In this document: in pieces, positions 35,677 to 44,211 of the stretch
Position numbering within the stretch: position 1 is the first letter of the stretch
Layout: each line of letters starts with the position of its first letter
Source of the DNA: Natronosporangium hydrolyticum
Lineage (GTDB): Bacteria > Actinomycetota > Actinomycetes > Mycobacteriales > Micromonosporaceae
Direction of reading: 5' to 3'
NCBI RefSeq assembly: GCF_016925615.1
Contig: NZ_CP070499.1
Location: 4,154,001-4,218,000 of the forward strand
Length of the DNA stretch: 64,000 bases
Translations under genes and position numbers: made by a program
Notes under the pieces: generated by a model
The model's database searches: none
The model's input: only the letters and a program-made list of their open reading frames with translations
Told to the model about the DNA's origin: nothing

Positions 35677-37266
35677 TCACTGCCCAGCCGGATCGGCGCT
35701 CCGGGCGAGCGGATAGGTGAGCGCGTCGACCAACGCGTGCCAACTCGCCTCCACCACGTTCTCGTGCACGCCGACCGTGGTCCAGTCCCGCCCCGATCGG
35801 TCCACCGTCTCCACCAACACCCGGGTGACCGCCCCGGTGCCGTGCGAGCCCGCCAGGATCCGCACCTTGAAGTCGGCCAGCTCCACATCGGCCAGCTCCG
35901 GATAGTGGCGAGACAGGGCGCTACGCAACGCCTGATCGAGCGCGTTGACCGGCCCATTGCCCTCGGCGGTGGCGATCACCCGCTCACCCCCGATCCGGAC
36001 CCGGACGGTCGCCTCGGAGACCACCGCACCGCCGTCCCGGTGCTCCACCTGCACCCGGTACGAGTCGAGCGTGAACGGCTCCAGATCGGCCCCGAGCGCT
36101 CCGCGTACCAGGAGTTCGAACGAAGCGTCCGCGGCCTCGTACGACCAACCCTTCGACTCCCGCTGCTTGACCAGGTTGGTCACCTCGGTCAGCGCCTCCG
36201 GCCGATCGCTGAGGTCCAGCCCCAGCTCCTTACTCTTCAGCTCGATGCTCGCCCGGCCCGCCATCTCGGTGACCAGGATCCGCATGTCATTGCCGACGGT
36301 CTCCGGCTCGATGTGGTTGTAGAGCAGCGGATCCACTTTGATCGCACTGGCGTGCAGCCCGGCTTTGTGCGCGAAGGCGGCCGACCCCACGTACGCCTGA
36401 TGGGTGTCGGGGGCGAGGTTGGCGATCTCGGCGATGGCGTGCGACACCCGGACCATCTGCTCCAGGCCACCTTCCGGCAGCACCGGCAGCCCCAGCTTCA
36501 GGGCCAGGTTGCCGAGCACCGCGAACAGGTCGGCGTTGCCTGGCCGTTCGCCGTAACCGTTGGCGGTGCACTGGAAATGGCGCACGCCGGCTTCGACCGC
36601 GGCGACCGTGTTCGCCACCGCGCACGCGGTGTCGTTCTGGCAATGGATTCCCAGCTGGGTGACGGGCACCCCGCTGCGCTCCACCACCTCACCGATCGCG
36701 GTGGAGATCCACGATGGCAGCATCCCGCCGTTGGTGTCACACAAGACCACCGCCTCCGCCCCCGCCTCGCTGGCGGTCCGGACCACCGACGCCGCGTACG
36801 CCGGGTCGAACCGGAAGCCGTCGAAGAAGTGCTCGCAGTCGAGGAAGACCCGCCGCCCCTCGGCCACCAGGTGTGACACGGTGTCTGCCACCATCGCCAG
36901 GTTCTGCTCGGCGGTGGTGCGGAGCGCGCGTTCCACATGGCGCAGATCCGACTTGGCTACCAGGCAGATGGCCGGGGTGTCGGCGTCGAGCAGCGCCCGG
37001 ACCTGCGGATCGTCGGCGACCGGTCGGTCGGCCCGGCGGGTGGCGCCGAAGGCGACCAGCACCGCATGGCGTAGCTCCAACTCCTTCCGCGCCCGGGCGA
37101 AGAACTCGGTGTCGCTGGGCAGCGCACCAGGCCAACCACCCTCGATGAAACCGACCCCGAGCTCGTCGAGCAGCCGCGCCACCGCGAGCTTGTCCGCCAC
37201 GGAGTAGCCGATCCCCTCGCGCTGGGCACCGTCGCGCAGGGTCGTGTCGTACACCTGGTAGGTCAT
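35677..37266 (-). CDS. cimA: (R)-citramalate synthase
   Basis: 529 residues from the ATG at 37266, 8 bp after GGAAG; an ATG at 37287 sits on the attenuator T-tract and is less likely. CimA condenses pyruvate and acetyl-CoA, a threonine-independent route to 2-oxobutyrate for isoleucine. HMGL-type barrel: YDTTLRDGAQREGIGYS, VFLDCEHFFDGF, VVLCDTNGGMLP, and FQCTANGYGERPGNADLF; then the LeuA-type dimerisation/regulatory domain with GPVNALDQALRSAL. The metal-site motif reads HCQND where most relatives have HxHND. Its leader carries an LVLII peptide and terminator. Confidence 0.94.
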   Translation of the reverse strand: MTYQVYDTTLRDGAQREGIGYSVADKLAVARLLDELGVGFIEGGWPGALPSDTEFFARARKELELRHAVLVAFGATRRADRPVADDPQVRALLDADTPAICLVAKSDLRHVERALRTTAEQNLAMVADTVSHLVAEGRRVFLDCEHFFDGFRFDPAYAASVVRTASEAGAEAVVLCDTNGGMLPSWISTAIGEVVERSGVPVTQLGIHCQNDTACAVANTVAAVEAGVRHFQCTANGYGERPGNADLFAVLGNLALKLGLPVLPEGGLEQMVRVSHAIAEIANLAPDTHQAYVGSAAFAHKAGLHASAIKVDPLLYNHIEPETVGNDMRILVTEMAGRASIELKSKELGLDLSDRPEALTEVTNLVKQRESKGWSYEAADASFELLVRGALGADLEPFTLDSYRVQVEHRDGGAVVSEATVRVRIGGERVIATAEGNGPVNALDQALRSALSRHYPELADVELADFKVRILAGSHGTGAVTRVLVETVDRSGRDWTTVGVHENVVEASWHALVDALTYPLARSADPAGQ

Positions 37267-37288
37267 CTGCTGGTCTTCCTTTCCCATG

Positions 37289-37317
37289 AAAAAACCTCCC
37301 GCGGCTGCGGGAGGTTT
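37289..37317 (-). terminator. cimA attenuator terminator
   Basis: A perfect 11-bp stem (37292-37302 with 37307-37317), 4-nt loop, then six Ts on the minus strand ending 2 bp before the upstream ATG. It is a textbook intrinsic terminator placed before, not after, a gene. Confidence 0.92.
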
Positions 37318-37349
37318 GCGCGCTCGGCGAAGTGGGGTGTCCGGGCGCG

Positions 37350-37385
37350 CTAGGCGCCGATAATCAGGACTAGGCTGGTGCTCAC
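37350..37385 (-). CDS. cimA leader peptide MSTSLVLIIGA
   Basis: An 11-codon ORF from GTG 37385 to TAG 37350, 32 bp before the terminator. Five consecutive codons encode Leu-Val-Leu-Ile-Ile, including CTA and ATT, which are rare in such GC-rich genomes. Ribosome stalling here when branched-chain aminoacyl-tRNA is scarce would allow an alternative fold and readthrough into cimA. GCGCGC blocks on both sides of 37323-37351 may form the alternative hairpin. The ribosome site (GGTGG) is weak. Confidence 0.75.
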   Translation of the reverse strand: MSTSLVLIIGA

Positions 37386-37503
37386 GATCGGTAGTCTGCC
37401 ACCTACGCCCGTCCTGTGGAAGTCCTCTCCCACATGCTGACACGTTAAGTTTGCCTCGCCCGCCCCCCGGGTAACGAAACAGACACAACTAAGGAGGTGG
37501 GTT

Positions 37504-37908
37504 ATGACCGCGCTCAACCCCCAAGACCTTCCCGAGCCGGTGCCCGACCGTCCCTTCGACCCCTGGAACCTGCGGGCCGACGCCGCCGTCGAGATGCAGA
37601 GCGCTCAGCTCGCCGGCTACCAGGTAGAGGCGATCAACGGCGGGGTCGGAAAAGTAGTCGACGCCAGTCTCACCCGCGACGGCAGCTACCTGCTGGTGAG
37701 CACCGGCAAACTGATCGGCAAGAAGACGCTGGTGCCCGCCGGGACCATCAACCACATCGACGACACCGAACGCGTCATCTACCTTGACCGCAGCCGGGAG
37801 CAGGTCAAGGGTGCCCCGACCGTCGCCGCCGAGGCGGCGACCGACCCGGCGCAGCAACAAACGGTGGCCGACTACTACCAGGCCACCTACCACACTGGCG
37901 CCGCCTGA
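37504..37908 (+). CDS. PRC-barrel domain protein
   Basis: 134 residues, AAGGAGGTGGGTT upstream. A PRC-barrel (about residues 40-100: GYQVEAINGGVGKVVDASL, YLLVSTGKLIGKKTLVPAG) with a C-terminal tail AQQQTVADYYQATYH. Such proteins are often stress-induced or RNA-associated in actinobacteria; the role here is unknown. Divergent from the cimA leader. Confidence 0.88.
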   Translation: MTALNPQDLPEPVPDRPFDPWNLRADAAVEMQSAQLAGYQVEAINGGVGKVVDASLTRDGSYLLVSTGKLIGKKTLVPAGTINHIDDTERVIYLDRSREQVKGAPTVAAEAATDPAQQQTVADYYQATYHTGAA

Positions 37909-37954
37909 CCCCGGCGCCCGGTCGCCACCGTGCCCGATTGGGTACGGTGGCGAC

Positions 37955-38692
37955 GTGGCAGATGAGATCGGACAGCGCACATACGAGTTCTCTCAGGTGT
38001 TCAACTTTCGCGATCTCGGGGGTCATCCCACCGCCGACGGCCGCACCGTACGCTGGCGGCGGTTGTTCCGCTCCGACGCGCTCTCCAACCTTACCGATCC
38101 GGATCGCGAACCGTTCCAGCAACTCGGCATTCGCACCGTGATCGACCTGCGCCGCTCCTACGAGCTGGCGGCGGACGGCCGGGTGCCAGCGTGGGACGGG
38201 GTGACCCACCACAACATCGACCCGGGTCACCCCGAGTGGAGTCTCACTCCCTACCAGGACGGCCTGGACCCGCAGCGCTACCTCGCCGACCGGTACCGGG
38301 ACATGGCCGATACCGGTGCTGCCGGACTGGTCCGCGCGGTGGCGATGCTCGCCGACTCCGACACCGTGCCGGCCGTGGTGCACTGCGTGGCCGGCAAGGA
38401 CCGCACCGGGGTGGTCTGCGCCCTCACCCTGTCGCTGTTGGGCGTCGACGACGAGGTCATCGATGCGGACTACGCCCACAGCTCGATCGGCAATCAGCGC
38501 TACATCGAGTGGATCCAGCGCAACGGCCGACCCGACGCGGTGATGCGGCCCTGGTTCTACTCCCACCCGGGCACCATGCGGCTTTTCCTGCAAGAGCTCC
38601 GGGAACGGCACGGCTCGGTCGAGGAGTACGTAGGCAAGGCCGGGCTGGGCCCGGAGCGGATCACCACGCTCCGGGAGCAGCTGCTCGAGTAG
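37955..38692 (+). CDS. tyrosine-protein phosphatase (PF13350 type)
   Basis: 245 residues from a GTG at 37955. NFRDLGGHPTADGRTVRWRR and LFRSDALSNLT are the family hallmark; the catalytic P-loop is HCVAGKDRTG with Cys144 and Arg150. Members dephosphorylate phosphotyrosine and sometimes phosphoinositides (MptpB group). Substrate unknown. It lies 46 bp after the PRC-barrel gene and is convergent with ilvE. Confidence 0.93.
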   Translation: MADEIGQRTYEFSQVFNFRDLGGHPTADGRTVRWRRLFRSDALSNLTDPDREPFQQLGIRTVIDLRRSYELAADGRVPAWDGVTHHNIDPGHPEWSLTPYQDGLDPQRYLADRYRDMADTGAAGLVRAVAMLADSDTVPAVVHCVAGKDRTGVVCALTLSLLGVDDEVIDADYAHSSIGNQRYIEWIQRNGRPDAVMRPWFYSHPGTMRLFLQELRERHGSVEEYVGKAGLGPERITTLREQLLE

Positions 38693-38748
38693 TCCCCCGG
38701 CGGCGGCCAGCGCCCGACGCGGATGCCGATGCGAGCGCGCGGCACCGG

Positions 38749-39846
38749 TCAGAGCACCCGGTGCACCCAGCCGAACGGGTCGGCTGCCCGCCCCCGCTGG
38801 ATGTCGACCAACTGCTGCCGCAGGCCCATCGTCACCTCGCCCGGCCCGCCGTCGGCGACGGTCAGCTCACCTCCGGACCACCGGGCCTGACCGATCGGGG
38901 TAAGCACCGCCGCGGTGCCGCACGCGAAGACCTCGCGCAACCGGCCGCTGGCCGCGTCCGCCCGCCACTCGTCGAACGAGACCTGCCGCTCGACCACGGT
39001 CCGGCCCTGATGCCGAGCGAGCGTGATCACCGAGTCCCGGGTGATGCCCGGCAGGATCGAGCCGGAGAGCTCGGGGGTGACCAGCGTGCCGTCGTCGTAG
39101 ACGAAGAAGACGTTCATACCGCCCAGCTCGTCCACGTAGCGCCGGTGCACGGCGTCGAGGAACACCACCTGGTCGCAGCCGTGCGAGATGGCCTCCGCCT
39201 GCGCCACCAGGGACGCGGCGTAGTTGCCGCCGCACTTGGCCTCCCCGGTGCCGCCCGGGGCGGCGCGGGTGTAATCGTCCGACACCCACACGGTCACCGG
39301 CTTCACGCCGCCGGTGAAGTACGGACCGACGGGCGAGGCGATCAGCATATATAGATATTCGGAGGCCGGCTTGACACCCAGGAAGACCTCGCTGGCGTAC
39401 ATGAATGGCCGCAGGTAGAGGCTGCCCTCATCGGCGGTGGGAACCCACCCCCGGTCGACCTCGATTAGCTTGTGCAGCGAGTCCAGGAAGGTCGACTCGG
39501 GCAGCGGCGCCATCGCCATCCGCCGGGCGGAAGCAGCGAACCGGGCCGCGTTGGCCTCCGGCCGGAACAGCACGACGCCGCCGTCATCGGCGGCGTACGC
39601 CTTGAGCCCTTCGAAGATCTCCTGAGCGTAGTGAAGCACCGCGGTCGCCGGGTCGAGCTGAATCGGGCCGTACGGCTCCACCCGGGCGTCATACCACCCC
39701 TTGCCCTCGGCCCATCGGATGGCGACCAGATGGTCGGTGAAGATCCGGCCGAAGCCGGGGTTGGCCAACAACGCCTCGCGCTCGGCGGCGGCTACCGGCC
39801 GGGGATTCGGACGGATCTCGAAGTCGAGCTTGTCACCACCGCTCAT
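38749..39846 (-). CDS. ilvE: branched-chain amino acid aminotransferase
   Basis: 365 residues, group II BCAT. Transaminates the 2-oxo acids to Leu, Ile and Val. Motifs: [62 protein letters not shown], the PLP lysine region [17 protein letters not shown], and [15 protein letters not shown]. It stands 161 bp downstream of leuB on the same strand; a short inverted repeat lies in the gap. Confidence 0.96.
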   Translation of the reverse strand: MSGGDKLDFEIRPNPRPVAAAEREALLANPGFGRIFTDHLVAIRWAEGKGWYDARVEPYGPIQLDPATAVLHYAQEIFEGLKAYAADDGGVVLFRPEANAARFAASARRMAMAPLPESTFLDSLHKLIEVDRGWVPTADEGSLYLRPFMYASEVFLGVKPASEYLYMLIASPVGPYFTGGVKPVTVWVSDDYTRAAPGGTGEAKCGGNYAASLVAQAEAISHGCDQVVFLDAVHRRYVDELGGMNVFFVYDDGTLVTPELSGSILPGITRDSVITLARHQGRTVVERQVSFDEWRADAASGRLREVFACGTAAVLTPIGQARWSGGELTVADGGPGEVTMGLRQQLVDIQRGRAADPFGWVHRVL

Positions 39847-39915
39847 GACGCTGCACCTCTCCTACTGCTCCGACAAACCGGGCACTTCACCCCGGCTGTG
39901 CCACATGCTGGGAAG

Positions 39916-39947
39916 CCAGGGCCCTTGAAACGTACCTTGAGCCCTGG
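39916..39947 (-). promoter_or_regulatory. inverted repeat in the leuB-ilvE gap
   Basis: CCAGGGC (39916-39922) and GCCCTGG (39941-39947) with an 18-nt loop containing CAAGG direct repeats, 69 bp upstream of the ilvE ATG. It could be a leuB terminator without U-tract or a regulator site for ilvE. Confidence 0.35.
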
Positions 39948-40007
39948 TCACTGTGAAGCCCGCCACGGGGTTCCCCCATCGGCGGCGGTCAGGTCGGCGG
40001 GGGCGGG

Positions 40008-41036
40008 TCAGCCCATCCGTGCCGCGAGCCGGTCCCCGACCTCGGTGGTGCGCACCGGCGCGCCGGGCGCCCGCTCCGCCAACTCGGCGGCGACCGCCGC
40101 CGAAACCTGCTCCGCCTCACGCTGGTGGCCGAGGTGGTCGAGCAGCAGGCTGACCGAGAGGACCGCGGCCACCGGATCGGCGACGCCGCTGCCCGCGATA
40201 TCCGGTGCAGACCCGTGCACCGGTTCGAACATGGACGGGTGGGTCCGGGTGGGATCGATGCATCCGCTCGCCGCCAACCCGATCCCCCCGGTCACCGCAG
40301 CGGCCAGGTCGGTCAGGATGTCGCCGAACAGGTTGTCGGTGACCACCACGTCGTAGCGCTGCGGCTGGGTCACCAAATACATCGCGGCCGCGTCGACGTG
40401 CTGATACTCGGTGGTCACCGTGGGAAACTCGGCGGCCACCGCGGCGAAGGTCCGGGCCCACAGATCGCCGGCGTGGGTCAGCACATTGGTCTTGTGCACA
40501 CAGGTGAGCGTCTGCCGGGGCCGCGCCTGCGCCCGGACGAACGCGTCGCGGATCACCCGCTCCACGCCATACCGGGTGTTGAGGCTCTCCTCGGTGGCGA
40601 CCTCCGCCGGGGTGTCCCGCCGCAGGGTCCCGCCCGCGCCGGCGTACAGCCCTTCGGTGCCCTCCCGGACCACCACCAGGTCGATCTCGCCTGGCTTGAC
40701 CTGGGCCAGTGGGCCGGCGGTGCCAGCGAACAACCGGGCCGGGCGGAGGTTGACGTACTGGTCGAACTCGAACCGGAGCCGCAGCAACAGCCCTCGCTCC
40801 AGCACCCCCGGCGGCACCGTCGGGTCCCCGACCGCCCCGAGCAGGATCGCGTCGTGGCCGCGGAGCTCGGCGAGCACCGAGTCCGGCAACGTCTCCCCGG
40901 TGCGGTGCCAACGGCCCGCACCCAGGTCGTACGGGGTCAGCTCGGCGGCTGGCAAGACCGCGGTGAGCACCTTGCCCGCCTCCGCGATCACCTCTGGTCC
41001 GATGCCGTCCCCGGCCACCACTGCGATCCGCGCCAC
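40008..41036 (-). CDS. leuB: 3-isopropylmalate dehydrogenase
   Basis: 342 residues from a GTG at 41036 (GAAGGAG upstream). Oxidative decarboxylation of 3-isopropylmalate to 2-oxoisocaproate with NAD+. Motifs: [11 protein letters not shown] at the N-terminus, [53 protein letters not shown] and the signature [27 protein letters not shown] hairpin lies just upstream. Confidence 0.97.
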   Translation of the reverse strand: MARIAVVAGDGIGPEVIAEAGKVLTAVLPAAELTPYDLGAGRWHRTGETLPDSVLAELRGHDAILLGAVGDPTVPPGVLERGLLLRLRFEFDQYVNLRPARLFAGTAGPLAQVKPGEIDLVVVREGTEGLYAGAGGTLRRDTPAEVATEESLNTRYGVERVIRDAFVRAQARPRQTLTCVHKTNVLTHAGDLWARTFAAVAAEFPTVTTEYQHVDAAAMYLVTQPQRYDVVVTDNLFGDILTDLAAAVTGGIGLAASGCIDPTRTHPSMFEPVHGSAPDIAGSGVADPVAAVLSVSLLLDHLGHQREAEQVSAAVAAELAERAPGAPVRTTEVGDRLAARMG

Positions 41037-41450
41037 CGCGCGCTCCTTCCCCGTTGCTGCCCGGACCGGGCAGCGGTCCTACCGAACGTTAAGTCACCCC
41101 TGCGGACGCTAGGCCACGTTCCCACGTTACGACACCACCATCCCACTATGCAGACGACGAACTCGCACACCAGACCGCGGCGAGCGGGCCACTGTTGCTG
41201 ACAAACAGCGTGAAGGACTCCACCCGCCAGCTGGTCAATTCGAGAGGGGCTGCAAGCTGCAAGCCGGAAATGCCCTGCAAGAGGGGCAGGGACAGCAAGA
41301 AACGTGGCTGGGAGGGCCGCTGAGCTGCCTCCGGGCCGCCGACTTGTGGAGCCGGTCCTCCCTGGCGCCGGCTGACTCGCGCCGGGATCGCGTCCGACGG
41401 AAGTCAGTACCAGGTCACGGGCTTGTCAGCAGACCCCCTTGCGCCCGGCC
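41037..41450. other. non-coding region upstream of leuB
   Basis: No convincing gene. Near leuB lies a 9-bp stem GCTGCCCGG/CCGGGCAGC with a single-base gap (41056-41074), 20 bp before the start and overlapping no ribosome site. Farther out are short direct repeats (CTGCAAG at about 41250-41285). The right end abuts a dispersed repeat copy. Confidence 0.5.
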
Positions 41451-41556
41451 GTCAACACCGTCGGCCGCTTGGTCGGGTGAGTGGTGATCCACTACGGCGA
41501 CAAACTAGATTCATACTGGCAAATCAGGCGCCACTCGGCCCACCAAGTCGGGTGAG
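41451..41556 (-). repeat. dispersed repeat, copy 2 (MITE-like)
   Basis: About 106 bp, inverted relative to the copy at 63648-63754 and similar over its whole length with scattered substitutions. Ends are imperfect inverted repeats of CTTGGTSGGTYGAGTGGTG around a roughly 50-bp AT-richer centre containing CAAACTAG. No coding capacity. Confidence 0.88.
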
Positions 41557-41600
41557 ACGCAACGGGCCAGCAGTGTGCCGTGGAGAGCCCGCCGTGGGAA

Positions 41601-41638
41601 CGGCCGCCCCAGGAGGGAGCACCCTCCTGGGGCGGCCG
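41601..41638 (-). terminator. strong hairpin after the DUF397 gene
   Basis: A perfect 17-bp stem (41601-41617 with 41622-41638) and 4-nt loop, 9 bp after the DUF397 stop. No U-tract follows, as is common in GC-rich actinomycetes. Confidence 0.75.
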
Positions 41639-41647
41639 GCTCGCTGG

Positions 41648-41878
41648 CTACGCCTCGTCGGGGAGGTCGAACTCGCCGTCCTTGGCGCCGGCTACGAACG
41701 CCTCCCACTCCGCCTCATCGAAGATGAGGATCGGACCGTCGGGATTCTCGCCGTCACGCATGCCGATCAAGTCGTCAACGAAGGCGATCTCGATCCGACC
41801 TGAGCTGCGCCACTCGGCGCGGCTCAGGTCGAAATCGCCCTTCAACGGGTGCTGCACAATGTGCTCACTGTTGCTCAC
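41648..41878 (-). CDS. DUF397 domain protein
   Basis: 76 residues from a GTG at 41878. EWRSSGRIEIAFVDDLIGMR, DGPILIFDEAEWEAFVAG match DUF397. These small actinobacterial proteins usually pair with a DUF5753/XRE regulator; no such partner is present. It starts 17 bp after serA on the same strand and may be cotranscribed. Confidence 0.85.
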   Translation of the reverse strand: MSNSEHIVQHPLKGDFDLSRAEWRSSGRIEIAFVDDLIGMRDGENPDGPILIFDEAEWEAFVAGAKDGEFDLPDEA

Positions 41879-41894
41879 CCGGCGATGGTAACGG

Positions 41895-43493
41895 TCACTC
41901 CTCGCGCAGGTCGACCGCGCTGCTGCCGACCGCACCGATCTGATGCGCGGCCGCGTGCAGCTGATCGGCCGAGACCGAGGAGTCCACTGTGAGCGTCATC
42001 AGCGCCTCGCCGCCGGCGGCACGCCGCGACACCTGCATCGACGCGATGTTGATGCCGGAGCTACCCAAGGTGCTGCCAACCTGGCCGACCACCCCGGGCC
42101 GGTCTGTGTAGCGGAAGAAGAGCAGGATGCCCTCGGCGTCGAGCTCCAGGTCGAAGCCGTTGACCTCGGTCAGCTTCAGGGTCTCCCGCAAGCCGTTGCT
42201 CCAGAGCGTGCCGGAGACGCTGACCGTCCGGCCATCGGCGAGCGCACCCCGGACCGTCACCAGGTTGTGATGGTCCGGCGACTCCTGCTCGGTGGCGAGG
42301 TCGACCTCGACCCCCCGATCGGCCGCCAGCAAGGGCGCGTTGACGTAGCTGACCTGATCCTCGACGACGTCCTCGAAGAGCCCCTTAGTGGCGGCGAGCC
42401 GCAGCACCGAGACGTCGTTCGCGACCACCTCGCCCTTGACCTCAACAGTGACGCTGGCGGCGACGCCCCCGGCGACCGCGGTGAAGACCTTGCCCAACCG
42501 CTCCGCCAACGGCAGCAGCGGCCGCACATCCTCGGCGACCACGCCGCCGGCCTGGACGTTTACCGCGTCGGGCACGAACTCGCCCTGCAACGCCAGCTTG
42601 ACGCTGCGGGCGACCGCTGTCCCGGCCTTATCCTGGGCCTCGTGGGTGGACGCGCCAAGATGCGGGGTGCAGACCACGTTGTCGAATGCGAACAGCGGCG
42701 ATGAGGTGCAGGGCTCCTTGGCGTAGACGTCGATCCCGACGCCGCCCACCCGGCCCTCGGCGAGCGCGTCGGCGAGCGCCTGCTCGTCGATGATGCCGCC
42801 GCGGGCCGCGTTGACGATCCTTACACCAGGCTTGACCAGCGCCAGCTCCCGGGCACCGAGCAGCCCCACCGTCTCCGGGGTCTTGGTGACGTGGATGGAG
42901 ATGAAGTCCGCCTCGCGGAGCAGCTCCTCCAGGCCCACCATCCGAACCCCGAGCTGGGCAGCGCGGGCCGGCTGCACATACGGGTCGTGGGCGATCAGCC
43001 GGGTGCCGAAGGCCGCCATCCGCTGAGCGAACAGCACCCCGACCCGGCCGAGGCCGATCACCCCGACAGTCTTGCCGGCCAACTCGACGCCGGTGTATTT
43101 GGAGCGCTGCCACTCGCCAGCCTTCAGCGAGGCGCTCGCCGCGACCGTGTTCCGGGCGGTCGACAGCAGCAGCGCTGCGGCCTGCTCGGCGGTGGAGACG
43201 ATGTTGGAGGTAGGGGCGTTGACGACCATGATGCCGCGGGCGGTAGCGGCCGGCACCTCGACGTTGTCGAGGCCCACGCCGGCCCGGGCGATCACGCGCA
43301 GTTTCGGGGCCGCCTCGATCGCGGCGGCGTCCATCTGGGTAGCGGAGCGGACGATGACCGCCTCCGCCTCGGCCAGGGCGGCGAACAGCGCGCCACGGTC
43401 CGTGCCATCCACGTGCCGGACCTCGAACTCCTGGGCAAGGATGTCGATCGCGGCCGGGGCGAGTTCTTCGGTAATAAGTACGACGGGAGTCAT
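41895..43493 (-). CDS. serA: D-3-phosphoglycerate dehydrogenase
   Basis: 532 residues, the long type with substrate, NAD, intervening and ACT domains, as in mycobacteria. First enzyme of serine synthesis. Motifs: VIARAGVGLDNVEVPAAT, NAPTSNIVSTAEQAAAL, NAD site GKTVGVIGLGRVGVLFAQ, NAARGGIIDEQALADAL, and HLGASTHEAQDKAG with the catalytic His. The C-terminal ACT domain (FRYTDRPGVVGQVGSTLG) senses serine in homologues. GGAGAT precedes the ATG. Confidence 0.97.
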   Translation of the reverse strand: MTPVVLITEELAPAAIDILAQEFEVRHVDGTDRGALFAALAEAEAVIVRSATQMDAAAIEAAPKLRVIARAGVGLDNVEVPAATARGIMVVNAPTSNIVSTAEQAAALLLSTARNTVAASASLKAGEWQRSKYTGVELAGKTVGVIGLGRVGVLFAQRMAAFGTRLIAHDPYVQPARAAQLGVRMVGLEELLREADFISIHVTKTPETVGLLGARELALVKPGVRIVNAARGGIIDEQALADALAEGRVGGVGIDVYAKEPCTSSPLFAFDNVVCTPHLGASTHEAQDKAGTAVARSVKLALQGEFVPDAVNVQAGGVVAEDVRPLLPLAERLGKVFTAVAGGVAASVTVEVKGEVVANDVSVLRLAATKGLFEDVVEDQVSYVNAPLLAADRGVEVDLATEQESPDHHNLVTVRGALADGRTVSVSGTLWSNGLRETLKLTEVNGFDLELDAEGILLFFRYTDRPGVVGQVGSTLGSSGINIASMQVSRRAAGGEALMTLTVDSSVSADQLHAAAHQIGAVGSSAVDLREE

Positions 43494-43662
43494 ATCTCCT
43501 GCTCGGCGGGTGGGGTGCTATCGGTCCTTGCTTCGACGATCCATCGATCTTATGCCCCGCGCGCCGACCAGAAGTGCACCCCGGCGCCGACCGTGACCGC
43601 TCTCACGGCGATTTTCTGGTAGAACTGCCCGCTATGCTGACTAAACAAACCAGAGGAGCGCG

Positions 43663-44211
43663 ATGACCACCCCCGAATGGCTCCGTCCGGTATCTGAGCG
43701 ATATCTGGGCGGCGAACTCGGTCCGCCGCCGCGCGGTGTCCGGATTGCGGCGATGCTGGCGGGAGTAAACGCGCTGCTGGCAGCCGGCATCCTGGCGCTG
43801 GCCGGGCCGGCCACGATCATTCTCCTGACCGGGCCCGTCGCGCCCTTGACCTTGGTCACCTCGAACGGGCTGCTGGCCGTCGCCGGCCTGCTGCTCCTCG
43901 CCACCCTGGCCCCCAGTGCGGTGCAGATCTCGCGGCGAGGCTGGTACCGGATACCGGTCACCGCCGGCTGGGTGCTGACCGGCCTGGCGGCCTTCGGATT
44001 CTGCGTGGTCGCGGACCCAGGTCGGATCGGCGGCGACGGCCCCCGCCGGTGGAGTGAGGTAGCCGGGACGGTGCCGTGGTTGGCGGTCACCCTCGCCAGC
44101 GCCCTGACCATGACCCTGCTACTGCGCAGCGCCCCGGTCAGCAGTTGGCTGGCGCGACGACGGCACCAGGTCCGGCCAGCGCCACCCGACGCAGCGGGCG
44201 CCGGTCAGTGA
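43663..44211 (+). CDS. predicted four-helix membrane protein
   Basis: 182 residues, AGAGGAG upstream. Four hydrophobic segments at about residues 28-48, 50-85, 98-122 and 135-150, with a cytoplasmic Arg-rich C-terminus (WLARRRHQVRP). No family recognised. It is divergent from serA, and its stop overlaps the convergent mannosyl-3-phosphoglycerate synthase gene by 7 bp. Confidence 0.75.
   Translation: MTTPEWLRPVSERYLGGELGPPPRGVRIAAMLAGVNALLAAGILALAGPATIILLTGPVAPLTLVTSNGLLAVAGLLLLATLAPSAVQISRRGWYRIPVTAGWVLTGLAAFGFCVVADPGRIGGDGPRRWSEVAGTVPWLAVTLASALTMTLLLRSAPVSSWLARRRHQVRPAPPDAAGAGQ

Noticed and set aside
41056-41074. leuB attenuator
   Set aside because: The stem has a one-base loop, no U-tract, and no leader ORF rich in leucine codons precedes it.
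43515-43541. Eight-codon ORF MDRRSKDR upstream of serA as a serine leader peptide
   Set aside because: Only one serine codon and no terminator hairpin between it and serA.
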